Source: JBCBSP01 sp039819095 (GTDB lineage: Bacteria; Pseudomonadota; Alphaproteobacteria; Caulobacterales; Maricaulaceae). From it: a stretch of 64,000 nt of DNA. Every line of letters starts with the position of its first letter. Within the stretch, counting starts at the first letter, position 1. Position numbers and translations under genes: made by a program. Shown in pieces: positions 10,294-18,565 of this stretch. The notes under the pieces were generated by a model that was not told the DNA's origin, made no database searches, and saw nothing but the letters and a program-made list of their open reading frames with translations. The DNA is taken from assembly GCA_039819095.1 (NCBI GenBank), contig JBCBSP010000002.1, forward strand, positions 186,001-250,000. Direction: 5' to 3'.

Positions 10294-11901
10294 CTATTCC
10301 GCCGCGACGATCGCGGGCTGGGTATTTGAAACGGGTTGGCCGCGCTCAGCCCGCCTGCGGCGAACCGCCTTGGCGTTGTTCAGCGCGTCGATATAGGCGC
10401 CGACGCAGGCCGGGATGATGTCGCGATCGCGCAGACGTCCGGCGAAGCTTTCGCCGCCCACGCCGATCGTCATCTCCACCAGAACCTCCGCGCCCTGCTC
10501 GCCGCCTTCGGCCTCGGCCGGGTCGGCGGCGATGTATTGCATGTCGATGGCTTCCACATAGGCGGGCAGGTCCATGATGTGGCTGACCGCGCGGAAGGCC
10601 GCGTCCAATGCGCCGGGTGCGGTGGCGATATCGGTCACGCGGCCACGGGTGGAATGCTCCAGCTCCACGCGGGCGACCGGTTCTGAACCGCTGGCCAGCG
10701 GCGCGCGGATCTCAAAGCGCGACAAATCCCACATCCGCACGTCTTCTTCCCCGTCCATTCCCGCCAGAAGTGCGGCGAGGCGTGCGGAATCGACCGTGCC
10801 GACCTCGTCAGCGACGGTCTTGAAAGCGGTGAATGCTTTCTGCAGCGCCTCACCCTCAAGCGTGTAGCCGAGCTCCTCAGCCCGCGCGGCGAGCGCATGC
10901 TTACCGGAATGCTTGCCCAGAACGATCGCGTTCGACGCCAGGCCGACATCTTCCGGCTTCATGATTTCATAGGTCTCCCGGTTCATCAGCACGCCGTGCT
11001 GGTGGATGCCGCTTTCATGCGCGAATGCATTGGCGCCGACGATGGCCTTGTTACGCGGGGGGTGGGTGTTGGTGACTTTTGAAAGGGTGCGGCTGGCCGT
11101 CATGATCTGGCGGGTGTCGATCTGCGTGGTCAGGCCGAACGCATCCTTGCGGGTGCGCAGCGCCATGACCGCATCTTCCAGCGCGCAATTGCCGGCCCGC
11201 TCGCCAATACCGTTGACCGTACACTCGATCTGACGCGCGCCGCCGCGCACCGCCGCCAGCGAGTTGGCGACCGCCATGCCCAGATCATCGTGACAGTGGG
11301 CGGAGAAGATCATCTCCCCGGCCCGGTCGACCTTCTTCGTCAAATGGCTGAACAGCTCATAAATCTCATCCGGCGTCGCATATCCGACGGTGTCGGGGAC
11401 GTTCAGCGTGCTCGCCCCAGCATTGGCCGCCACCGAGAGCGCTTCGACCAGAAAGCCGCGCTCGGTGCGGATCGCGTCTTCGGCTGAGAACTCCACATCC
11501 TCACAATGGCTGCGCGCATGAGCGACCATGTCGGCGATGGCGGTCAGAACCTCCGCCGGGCTCATTTTCAGCTTATAGTCCCGGTGCAGCGGGCTGGTTC
11601 CCAGAAACACATGGATGCGCTTTTTCGCCGTCGGCTTCAGCGCCCTCGCCGCCGCATCGATATCACCGGGCGTGGCGCGCGCCAGCGAGCAGATGGCGGG
11701 GCCGTCAATCTCGCCGGCGATGCGTTCGACCGCGCGAAAGTCGCCCGGCGAGGCCGCAGCGAAACCGGCCTCGATCACATCGACCTTTAACCCGGCGAGC
11801 GCACGCGCCATGGCGAGCTTGCCCGCCTCATTCATGGAAAAGCCGGGTGATTGCTCGCCGTCGCGCAGCGTGGTGTCGAAAATGCGGACCGTGTCGGTCA
11901 T
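10294..11901 (-). CDS. leuA: 2-isopropylmalate synthase
   Basis: LeuA condenses 2-ketoisovalerate with acetyl-CoA, the committed step to leucine. The 535-residue enzyme has an N-terminal TIM-barrel (FDTTLRDGEQSPGFSM at residues 8-24, HCHDDLGMAVANS near 200, and a GIGERAGN element) followed by the C-terminal regulatory (LeuA dimer) domain, which in this family binds leucine as feedback inhibitor. Length fits the 'long' bacterial type. Its start overlaps the ilvM stop by 4 bases (ATGA), and ilvE follows after 12 bases. Confidence 0.96.
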   Translation of the reverse strand: MTDTVRIFDTTLRDGEQSPGFSMNEAGKLAMARALAGLKVDVIEAGFAAASPGDFRAVERIAGEIDGPAICSLARATPGDIDAAARALKPTAKKRIHVFLGTSPLHRDYKLKMSPAEVLTAIADMVAHARSHCEDVEFSAEDAIRTERGFLVEALSVAANAGASTLNVPDTVGYATPDEIYELFSHLTKKVDRAGEMIFSAHCHDDLGMAVANSLAAVRGGARQIECTVNGIGERAGNCALEDAVMALRTRKDAFGLTTQIDTRQIMTASRTLSKVTNTHPPRNKAIVGANAFAHESGIHQHGVLMNRETYEIMKPEDVGLASNAIVLGKHSGKHALAARAEELGYTLEGEALQKAFTAFKTVADEVGTVDSARLAALLAGMDGEEDVRMWDLSRFEIRAPLASGSEPVARVELEHSTRGRVTDIATAPGALDAAFRAVSHIMDLPAYVEAIDMQYIAADPAEAEGGEQGAEVLVEMTIGVGGESFAGRLRDRDIIPACVGAYIDALNNAKAVRRRRAERGQPVSNTQPAIVAAE

Positions 11902-12173
11902 GAGGCGGCCTCGTAGCGCAAGTCAGGATCGTTCGCGGCGCCATGACGGACATCGCTGACGCCATGGATGCGGCGCAGCTGGGCTTCCAGCACGGCCAGC
12001 CGGCGGCTGTCATCGCGCGGACGGACGGTCAGGCCCATGTGAGCGGGCTGGGTGGCGTCCATGTGGGGCAGGGTCATGCCCAGCACTTCAAAGCCGCGGC
12101 GCTCGACAAGACCGACCAGGCGAAGGATGGCGCCTTCGCTGGCGTGAAAATCAATTTCGATACGATGGTCCAT
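11898..12173 (-). CDS. ilvM: Acetolactate synthase small subunit, IlvM type
   Basis: This 91-residue protein is essentially one ACT domain (IEIDFHASEGAILRLVGLVERRGFEV...), the size and pattern of IlvM, the regulatory subunit of acetohydroxyacid synthase II, rather than the two-domain IlvH of about 160 residues usual in alphaproteobacteria. It should bind the large subunit encoded 15 bases upstream and stabilise or modulate it. The gene overlaps leuA by 4 bases. Its identity depends partly on context, since a lone ACT domain is not specific. Confidence 0.88.
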   Translation of the reverse strand: MDHRIEIDFHASEGAILRLVGLVERRGFEVLGMTLPHMDATQPAHMGLTVRPRDDSRRLAVLEAQLRRIHGVSDVRHGAANDPDLRYEAAS

Positions 12174-12188
12174 GGGGTCAGCTCCTGT

Positions 12189-13901
12189 TCAGGCTTCGAT
12201 CATGTCGGCGTTGGACTTGCCGGGCGGGACGAGAGGCCAGACATTCTCGCGCGGGTCGATCCGCACGTGGCACAGAATGGGTCCGGTGGTGGCGAGCAGG
12301 CGCTCCACCGCCGCCGGCACGTCCTCGCGCCGGTCCAGAGTGAAAGCTTCCACGCCAAAGGCGCGCGCCACATCGGCGAAATCGGGATTGTCGTAAAGAT
12401 CGACCTCGGAGAAATTCTCTTCGTAGAAGAGCTCCTGCCACTGCCGGACCATGCCAAGCTGGGAATTGTCCAGCAGCACGATTTTCAGCGGCAGCCGATA
12501 GCGGCGTAAAGTGGCCAGCTCGTGGATATTCATCATGATGGAGCCGTCGCCGCTGACCGTGACAACGGTCGCGTCCGGTTCGGCGAAGAGCGCGCCGACG
12601 CCGGCCGGAACGCCATATCCCATCGTACCCAGCCCCGCGCTGGTCAGATGCGCCTGCGGGCGTGAGAAACGGCAATGCTGGGCGACCCACATCTGATGCT
12701 GGCCGACATCGCAGGTGGCGATGAAATTGTCCCCCGCAGCTTCTGAGATCGCTTTCAGAAGCGCCGGGGCGAAAACGCCGGAACCGGGCGCGTCATATCG
12801 CATCGCCCATTGCTTCGCGTAGCCGGCGCAGCGCTCCCGCCACGCCCCGATATCGGGCATGGCCGGCTGCAGCGCGTTCAGAATGGCGCTGAGATCACCG
12901 GCCAGCGCCGCGTCGGCTCGGCGCAGCTTGGATATCTCCGCCGGGTCGCCGTCGATATGGATGACTTTCGCACCGGGTGCGAACGTGTCCAGCTTGCCCG
13001 TTGCGCGATCATCAAACCGGGCGCCCACGCAGATCAGAAGATCGCTCTCATCGATCGCGATATTCGCCGCGCGCGTACCATGCATGCCCAGCATGCCGAG
13101 AAAATGCTCTGAATCGGTCGGCAGACCGCCCAGGCCCTTCAGCGTCGCAACGGCGGGGATGCGAGTGCGCTCATGGAAAGCGCGCAGCGCCGTTTCAGCT
13201 TTTGCGATCGCGATCCCGCCGCCGAAATACAGGACCGGTCTTTCTGCCTGTTCGACCAGGGCGCGCGCCGCATCCAGATCCTGCGCCGCCGGCATGGGGT
13301 AATGGTGATTGGCCAGGGCCGGCTCATCGATGGGGAACGCGCAAGACGCCTGGGTGACGTCTTTGGGAAGGTCGATGAGAACCGGCCCTGGCCGTCCGCC
13401 CTCGGCCAGGGCGAAGGCTTCGGCGAAAACCGATGGAATGTCTTCCACCCGCCGGATCAGGAAGGAATGCTTCACGATGGGCAAGGTGATGCCGAACGTG
13501 TCGATCTCCTGAAACGCGTCGGTGCCCATCAGCGGGGTCGCGACCTGGCCGGTGATCGCCACCATGGGCACGCAATCCATAAAGGCGTTGGCGATGCCCG
13601 TGACCAGATTGGTCGCGCCCGGACCGGAAGTGGCCAGGCACACGCCGGCGCGCCCGGACACCCGGGCATAGGCGTCCGCAGCCAGGGCGGCGGCCTGCTC
13701 ATGGCGCACAAGGACGTGCTTCAGACTGGATCCCGGCAGCGCGTCATACACAGGCATGATCGCGCCGCCGGGATAGCCGAACACGACCTCAACGCCGGCG
13801 CGTTCCAGCGCCTCCACAACCATGCGCGCACCCGTAGGAGGGGTGACCGAGGGGACGGCCGGGGGCGCGATGGCGGGGTTGAAGTCAGGTTCGACGGTCA
13901 C
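12189..13901 (-). CDS. ilvG: Acetolactate synthase large (catalytic) subunit
   Basis: The 570-residue ThDP enzyme condenses two pyruvates to acetolactate (valine/leucine) or pyruvate with 2-oxobutyrate (isoleucine). Features in order: N-terminal ThDP-binding domain with VFGYPGGAIMPVYDAL (about residues 38-54) and RHEQAAALAADAYAR, a central FAD-binding domain, and the C-terminal GDGSIMMNIHELAT...LLDNSQLGMVRQWQELFY ThDP/Mg motif. The first 25 residues (proline-rich) form a short extension. Because the neighbour is IlvM-type I use ilvG; ilvB would be an equivalent label. It is the second gene of the operon, 32 bases after ilvC. Confidence 0.95.
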   Translation of the reverse strand: MTVEPDFNPAIAPPAVPSVTPPTGARMVVEALERAGVEVVFGYPGGAIMPVYDALPGSSLKHVLVRHEQAAALAADAYARVSGRAGVCLATSGPGATNLVTGIANAFMDCVPMVAITGQVATPLMGTDAFQEIDTFGITLPIVKHSFLIRRVEDIPSVFAEAFALAEGGRPGPVLIDLPKDVTQASCAFPIDEPALANHHYPMPAAQDLDAARALVEQAERPVLYFGGGIAIAKAETALRAFHERTRIPAVATLKGLGGLPTDSEHFLGMLGMHGTRAANIAIDESDLLICVGARFDDRATGKLDTFAPGAKVIHIDGDPAEISKLRRADAALAGDLSAILNALQPAMPDIGAWRERCAGYAKQWAMRYDAPGSGVFAPALLKAISEAAGDNFIATCDVGQHQMWVAQHCRFSRPQAHLTSAGLGTMGYGVPAGVGALFAEPDATVVTVSGDGSIMMNIHELATLRRYRLPLKIVLLDNSQLGMVRQWQELFYEENFSEVDLYDNPDFADVARAFGVEAFTLDRREDVPAAVERLLATTGPILCHVRIDPRENVWPLVPPGKSNADMIEA

Positions 13902-13933
13902 TGGGGGTCTCCCGTTGTTCTGGACAGCCGGCG

Positions 13934-14947
13934 TCAGGCCTGCGCCGCGTTGGCGCCGGGCTGGAGCCAGGCCATGCGGGCGCGCAGGCGCTTGCCGGTA
14001 TGTTCGATGGGTTGATCGAGATCGCGCTTCAGCAGCGCGGCGTATTTCGGCTTGCCGGCCTGATTCTCCAGCACCCAGTCGCGCGCGAACTCGCCCGACT
14101 GGATGTCTTCGAGCACCTCGCGCATCCGGGCGCGGGTCTCTTCGTTGATCACGCGCGGACCGGAAACCAGATCACCGTACTTGGCGGTCTCGGAGATGAA
14201 GTCGTGCATTTTCGACAATCCGCCCTCATAGAGCAGATCGACAATCAGCTTCAGCTCGTGCAGGCACTCGAAATAGGCGACTTCCGGCTTGTAGCCGGCC
14301 TGCACCAGCGTCTCATAGCCGGCGATGACGAGCTCGCTGGCGCCGCCGCACAGCACGGCCTGCTCGCCGAACAGATCGGTTTCGGTCTCTTCAGCGAAGC
14401 TGGTTTCGATCGCGCCGCCTGTCGTGCCGCCATTGGCCTTGCAATAGGCCAGCGCTTTCTCGCGCGCCTGGCCGCTGGCGTCCTGATAGACCGCGAACAG
14501 GCTGGGCACGCCTCGGCCCTTCTCATACTCGCGGCGCACCAGATCACCGGGACCCTTGGGCGCGACCAGCACGACATCGATATCCTCGCGCGGCGTGATC
14601 AGCCCGTAATGGATCGAAAACCCATGGGCGACCATCAGCGTGTCGCCGGCGCTCATGTTTGGCGCAATGTCGCCGGCATAAACCTGAGCATGGGTCATAT
14701 CCGGCGTGAGGAGCGCGATGAAGCTCGCCGCGCTGGCCGCCTCGGCGGGCGTGTGGGTCGCGAAACCGTCCGCCCTGGCCTGGGCCTCAGCCTTGCCGCC
14801 CGGCCGCGCGCCGATGATCACCTCGTGACCGGAATCGCGCAGGTTTCGCGCATGAGCGCGGCCCTGACTGCCATAGCCGATGATGGCGACCGGACCAGGC
14901 CGGATCGCGGCCGGGTTCGCATCGTCATCGGTGTAAATCGTCTCCAT
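13934..14947 (-). CDS. ilvC: Ketol-acid reductoisomerase (class I)
   Basis: IlvC isomerises and reduces acetolactate and acetohydroxybutyrate with NADPH, step two of valine/isoleucine synthesis. The 337-residue length is the short class I form. The NADPH-binding IIGYGSQGRAHARNLRDSG motif lies at residues 22-41 and the C-terminal catalytic domain has the metal-binding DLFGEQAVLCGG (near residue 190) and YFECLHELKLIVDLLYEGG. It is the first structural gene of the ilv-leu operon and is preceded by a leader ORF and terminator (attenuator). Confidence 0.97.
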   Translation of the reverse strand: METIYTDDDANPAAIRPGPVAIIGYGSQGRAHARNLRDSGHEVIIGARPGGKAEAQARADGFATHTPAEAASAASFIALLTPDMTHAQVYAGDIAPNMSAGDTLMVAHGFSIHYGLITPREDIDVVLVAPKGPGDLVRREYEKGRGVPSLFAVYQDASGQAREKALAYCKANGGTTGGAIETSFAEETETDLFGEQAVLCGGASELVIAGYETLVQAGYKPEVAYFECLHELKLIVDLLYEGGLSKMHDFISETAKYGDLVSGPRVINEETRARMREVLEDIQSGEFARDWVLENQAGKPKYAALLKRDLDQPIEHTGKRLRARMAWLQPGANAAQA

Positions 14948-15001
14948 CGTCGGTCTCCTGGTGGTGCTGGGCTGGGTGTCGGCTGGAAGGAAGGTGAAAC
15001 G

Positions 15002-15028
15002 AAAAACCCCGCTCGGTCGGAGCGGGGT
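15002..15028 (-). terminator. Rho-independent terminator acting as ilv operon attenuator
   Basis: On the minus strand an 8-bp perfect stem (CCCCGCTC paired with GAGCGGGG, bases 15027-15007) with a 5-base loop is followed directly by five U residues (15006-15002). It lies between the Ile/Val/Leu-rich leader ORF (stop at 15059) and ilvC (start 14947). A strong terminator in front of the first structural gene and after such a leader peptide is the arrangement of transcription attenuation. The competing antiterminator was not computed. Confidence 0.85.
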
Positions 15029-15058
15029 CGGTTCTGCGTATCTGGCTGTTTGAAGCCG

Positions 15059-15208
15059 TCAGGCAGGCGCGATCGCCGCTCCCGATATGGAGGCGGTAAG
15101 TACAAGTACGATCGCAATAATGAGGGTCGCGGCGAGCGGCAGGCGCGCATCAACGGACGCTTCATGCGTCACAGCGATGGATCGCGATTGGGTCGGTGCA
15201 TGGCGCAC
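15059..15208 (-). CDS. ilv-leu operon leader peptide (attenuation)
   Basis: A 49-residue ORF begins at GTG 15208, with a perfect AGGAG ribosome-binding site at 15220-15216, 7 bases upstream. Near its end it encodes TLIIAIVLVLTASISG, so eight of nine consecutive residues are Leu, Ile or Val. Several of these use codons that are rare in this GC-rich sequence (ATT ATT, GTA CTT GTA CTT). It stops 31 bases before the terminator stem. This matches the logic of E. coli ilvL: ribosome stalling when charged Ile/Val/Leu tRNAs are scarce prevents termination. A GTG at 15172 is an alternative start without a visible ribosome-binding site. No homologue is claimed. Confidence 0.82.
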   Translation of the reverse strand: MRHAPTQSRSIAVTHEASVDARLPLAATLIIAIVLVLTASISGAAIAPA

Positions 15209-15516
15209 GACGACGCTCCTGAATAACCGGTCCGCAGACACGAATGAAAGGGCTCCGCCAAGGCGTCGCCCGATGTGGAAAACGATGATCGCAATCCCTC
15301 GCGGATGCAACAAGAAATTTGTCCGGACTTTGAATAAAATTTTTAAATTTATTTTTTCAATGACTTATGAGTGAATAATCTCGAATTCGGCGTTTGCAGG
15401 CGCCGCATTAACAAAAATCCCGTTGACGGGCTGTGGAAAATGAGCGCACGATTTTGAGTGTTGCGAGATCGCGTCGGCATTTGTCTGACTGATGTGATCG
15501 GTTCAGGAGCGATGCG
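15209..15516. promoter_or_regulatory. Divergent promoter region between the ilv-leu and thr-ilvD operons
   Basis: This gap of about 300 bases separates the two leader ORFs and holds no convincing gene. It contains the most AT-rich stretch of the neighbourhood (about 15327-15372). On the minus strand TTGAAA (15360-15355), an 18-base spacer and TATTCA (15336-15331) form a plausible promoter for the ilv operon. On the plus strand a TTGACG (15423-15428) could be a -35 element for the thr operon, but no good -10 box follows at normal spacing. Both promoter calls are by eye. Confidence 0.45.
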
Positions 15517-15675
15517 ATGTCCCGGCTCGCCGGACAATCGAACAGCCTTGTGATCACCGCCGGCCCCGCCGCGGTCGCGACCTCTGTGCGCGCTGGCATG
15601 GCCATGTCCATGATTACCGGTACGACCACCACCACCCTCACCGTTGAGGGGGGCGGTACGGCGCGCGCAGGCTGA
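15517..15675 (+). CDS. thrL: thr-ilvD operon leader peptide (attenuation)
   Basis: A 52-residue ORF starts at ATG 15517, 7 bases after a perfect AGGAG (15505-15509). Its second half reads MAMSMITGTTTTTLTVEGG, with three Met, one Ile and seven Thr codons in a run of 15 residues, including five Thr in a row (ACG ACC ACC ACC ACC). A rho-independent terminator follows 31 bases after the stop and precedes the aspartokinase-homoserine dehydrogenase gene. This is the arrangement of E. coli thrL. Unlike that leader it also contains clustered Met codons, fitting an enzyme that feeds Met, Thr and Ile. Confidence 0.87.
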   Translation: MSRLAGQSNSLVITAGPAAVATSVRAGMAMSMITGTTTTTLTVEGGGTARAG

Positions 15676-15706
15676 AGCAGAACAAACAGCCCGATCAAGC
15701 GACCGA

Positions 15707-15739
15707 CCCGCTCCCCGAACTCCGGCGAGCGGGTTTTTT
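15707..15739 (+). terminator. Rho-independent terminator acting as thr operon attenuator
   Basis: CCCGCTC (15707-15713) pairs with GAGCGGG (15727-15733); the 13-base loop holds a further small CCG/CGG stem. Six T residues follow (15734-15739). It lies between the Thr-rich leader and the first structural gene at 15791, as expected for an attenuator. Confidence 0.86.
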
Positions 15740-15790
15740 CATGTGTTTTTCAAGGCTCCGGGGGACGGGGCGGAGCGAAGGAAAGAAACA

Positions 15791-17557
15791 ATGTTGGATT
15801 TCGATCAAAAGGACGCGCCCAGCGCCGAAGAGCCGGCGCTTTGCGTCCTCAAATTTGGAAGCTCGGTGCTTGAACGCGAGGCCGACTACGCCGCGGCCGC
15901 CGCTGAGGTGTACCGCCATGTGCGCGCCGGCGAGAAAGTCATCGCGGTGGTTTCCGCCCTGGCCGGCGAGACCGATGCTTTGCTGGCGCAGAGCGCGGCG
16001 GTCGGCGGCGCAGCCCCGGACCGTCTGGTCGCGCGACTGGCCCGGGTGGGCGAGCTGAAGTCCGCCGCGCTGATGGCCCTGGCGCTCGCCCGGATCGGGG
16101 TGCGCGCCAGCGCGCTTGATCCCGATGAAATGAAGCTGCAAGCCGAAGGCGAAGCGCTGGACGCCGATCTGGTTTCGCTCGACGCGGGCGTGATCGATCA
16201 CGCGCTTCAGTCCCATGAAGTCGTCGTCGCGCCGGGTTTCTGCGCTGTACATGAGGCGCATGGCGTAGTCACGCTCGGGCGCGGCGGCACGGATCTGACG
16301 GCGGTGTTTTTCGCCGCTCAGACCGGCGCCCGGCGCGTTCGCCTGATCAAGGATGTCGACGGCGTCTACGCCGAGGACCCTGCGAAGAATCCCAATGCGG
16401 AGCGCTTCGCAGAGCTCGACTATGACGCCGCTGCGCGCGCCAGTTCAGGCCTGATCCAACCCAAAGCCATCGAAGCCGCCAAACAGGCCGGCGTCGTCAT
16501 CGAAGTCGCCGCGCTGGGCGCGGGCGACGCCACGCGCATCGCCGCAGCGCCGGCCCGTAAGGCGCCAGCCCATGTCGCACGTCCGCTGCGCGTCGCGCTT
16601 CTGGGCTGCGGTGCGGTCGGCGCAGGCGTGCTCGCGCATCTGCGCCAGCGCGCCGATCTGTTCGAGATGAACCCGGTGCTGGTCCGTAATCCGGCTAAAC
16701 ACGCCGCAGCCGGCGTGGTCTGCACAGACCGGCTCGACCGGGCGCTCAGCGGCGGCCCGGATCTGGTGGTGGAGGTCATGGGCGGCGCGGATGAGCCGGC
16801 GCACATTATGAGCGGCGCGCTGCAGGCCGGTGCAGCGGTGGTGACCGCCAACAAGGCCGCAGTCGCCAAGCATTATGACAGCCTGCACGCGGCGGCCCGC
16901 GCCTCCGGCGCTGCGCTGCGCTTCTCCGCGGCGGTGGGTGGCGGGACGCCGATCCTGGAACTGCTGGAACAGCTCGCCGACGGGCCGGGCGTGGCATCAG
17001 CCGAAGGCGTGATGAACGGAACGGGTAATTTCATCCTGTCAAAGCTGGGTGAAGGCGCCGCCTTCGACGATGCGTTGGCCGAGGCTCAGGCGCTCGGTTT
17101 CGCCGAAGCCGATCCCAGCGCCGATGTTGAAGGCCATGACGCCGCCGACAAGCTGTCGCTCGTGATCCGCGCCGCCTTCGGGGTCGAATTGGCGCCGGAC
17201 GCCATCGCCAAGCAATCACTTGACCGGGTCGGTCCTGAACAGGCCCAGAACGCGCTGGCGCGCGGCGAGATCTACAAGCAGATCGCCTCCTGCCGCCTTG
17301 CTGCGGACGGTTCAGTGGAAGCCTGCGTCGAGGTGCGCCCGGTGCCCTTTGATCATCCTCTGGCCGGCGCGCGCAATGAGGAGAACCGGCTTGTCGCGCT
17401 TGACCGCTCCGGACGGCGCCATGCCCTGTATGGCAAGGGCGCGGGACGCTGGCCGACGGCGGCGGCGGTGTTCGCCGACATCATGGATGTGCAGCGTGCT
17501 TTCGCCGCATCCGCGCAGGCCAGGCTTGCGCCGCCCCCCGTTCTCAAGCGAGCCTGA
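15791..17557 (+). CDS. thrA: Fused aspartokinase-like / homoserine dehydrogenase without ACT domains
   Basis: The 588-residue protein joins an N-terminal amino-acid-kinase domain (about residues 16-250) to a homoserine dehydrogenase (about 265-575). The kinase part shows KFGSS (residues 21-25, where aspartokinases usually have KFGGTS), GRGGTDLTA (about 162) and IKDVDGVYAEDP. The dehydrogenase part has the NAD-binding LLGCGAVGAG (about 270), ANKAA, GVMNGTGNFILSKL (about 405) and EADPSADVEGHDAADKL. E. coli ThrA is about 820 residues because of ACT regulatory domains between the two parts; these are absent here. It would phosphorylate aspartate and reduce aspartate semialdehyde to homoserine. 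Kinase activity is less certain than dehydrogenase activity. ATG 15791 follows an AAGGA site. Confidence 0.9.
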   Translation: MLDFDQKDAPSAEEPALCVLKFGSSVLEREADYAAAAAEVYRHVRAGEKVIAVVSALAGETDALLAQSAAVGGAAPDRLVARLARVGELKSAALMALALARIGVRASALDPDEMKLQAEGEALDADLVSLDAGVIDHALQSHEVVVAPGFCAVHEAHGVVTLGRGGTDLTAVFFAAQTGARRVRLIKDVDGVYAEDPAKNPNAERFAELDYDAAARASSGLIQPKAIEAAKQAGVVIEVAALGAGDATRIAAAPARKAPAHVARPLRVALLGCGAVGAGVLAHLRQRADLFEMNPVLVRNPAKHAAAGVVCTDRLDRALSGGPDLVVEVMGGADEPAHIMSGALQAGAAVVTANKAAVAKHYDSLHAAARASGAALRFSAAVGGGTPILELLEQLADGPGVASAEGVMNGTGNFILSKLGEGAAFDDALAEAQALGFAEADPSADVEGHDAADKLSLVIRAAFGVELAPDAIAKQSLDRVGPEQAQNALARGEIYKQIASCRLAADGSVEACVEVRPVPFDHPLAGARNEENRLVALDRSGRRHALYGKGAGRWPTAAAVFADIMDVQRAFAASAQARLAPPPVLKRA

Positions 17558-17599
17558 ACCCAGCTCGCATTCGGTCCGGGCGACGGAGGACAGCCGATC

Positions 17600-18565
17600 A
17601 TGACGGCGCAGGTAAACAGCGCGTCGGCAAGCGCGCCGGCGAGCATCGGCAATGTCGCGGTCGGATTCGACGTGCTGGGTCAGGCCTTCGATGCGGCCCG
17701 CGACCGCGTGATCGCCTATCGCGAACCGGCGCCGGGCGTCCGGCTGGGTCAGGTGGCCGGGCTGGTCGATACCTTGCCCGAAACGCCAGACTCCAACACC
17801 GCCCTGGCTGCGGCTGAGGCGCTGCTTCGCGCCGCCCGGGCGCCGTTCGGCGTCCGTCTGGATATCGACAAGGGGGTTCCGGTCAGCGCCGGCATGGGCG
17901 GCTCGGCCGCTTCAGCCGTCGCTGCGGCGGCAGCGGTCAATGCGCTTCTGCCAAAACCCTATGCAACCGAAGCGCTGCTGCCCTTCGCGATGGAGGGTGA
18001 GCGCGTATCGTCCGATCCGCCGCCCTGGGACAATGTGATGGCGAGCCTGCTGGGCGGGCTGGTCATCGCAGCGGATATCGAGGCGGGTCTGGTTCAGCGC
18101 CTGCCGGCGCCGGCCGGGGTCGCCTCCATCCTGTTTCACCCGGATGCGAAGACCGAAACCCGCGCCGCGCGCGCCCTGCTGGCCGGTCAGGTCCCGATGG
18201 CGCTCGCTGTCGAGCACGCACGCCGGATCGCCAGCTTCGTAGCTGGCTGCGCCACCAATGACGAAGCCCTCATCCGCGCCGGCATGCAGGATGTGCTGGT
18301 CGAGCCGCAACGTCTGGCGCTTCTGCCTCAACTATCCGCAGTCCAGACCGCCGCCGGCAAGGCTGGCGCGCTGGGTTGCTCCTTCTCAGGGTCCGGACCG
18401 TCCGTCTTCGCCTGGGCTTATGAGGCCGATGCCGAGGCCGTGCAGGCCGCCATGGCGCAGGCCTTTGCCGATGCCGGACTGGGCGCCCGCGCCTATCGCG
18501 CACCGATCCAGTCGGATGGCGTTCGCCTTGAGCCCTGCCCTCCATACAGCGAGGCGGCGCAATGA
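17600..18565 (+). CDS. thrB: Homoserine kinase, GHMP family
   Basis: ThrB phosphorylates homoserine. The 321-residue product is of the GHMP kinase fold: SIGNVAVGFDVLG near residue 15, the ATP-binding PVSAGMGGSAASAVAAAAAVN glycine-rich loop at about residues 94-114, and a C-terminal GCSFSGSGPSVFAW motif. Many alphaproteobacteria instead use an unrelated phosphotransferase-type homoserine kinase, so this form resembles gammaproteobacterial thr operons. It lies 42 bases after the kinase-dehydrogenase fusion and overlaps thrC by 4 bases. Confidence 0.95.
   Translation: MTAQVNSASASAPASIGNVAVGFDVLGQAFDAARDRVIAYREPAPGVRLGQVAGLVDTLPETPDSNTALAAAEALLRAARAPFGVRLDIDKGVPVSAGMGGSAASAVAAAAAVNALLPKPYATEALLPFAMEGERVSSDPPPWDNVMASLLGGLVIAADIEAGLVQRLPAPAGVASILFHPDAKTETRAARALLAGQVPMALAVEHARRIASFVAGCATNDEALIRAGMQDVLVEPQRLALLPQLSAVQTAAGKAGALGCSFSGSGPSVFAWAYEADAEAVQAAMAQAFADAGLGARAYRAPIQSDGVRLEPCPPYSEAAQ

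Noticed and set aside
14818..15165. 115-codon minus-strand frame overlapping the ilv leader in another frame
   Set aside because: It reads through the terminator into ilvC in a different frame and lacks a ribosome-binding site; the AGGAG-preceded leader frame is better supported.
14000..15226. 408-codon plus-strand frame across ilvC and its leader
   Set aside because: It runs through the antisense of ilvC, the attenuator and the leader ORF; none of its sequence resembles a protein family.
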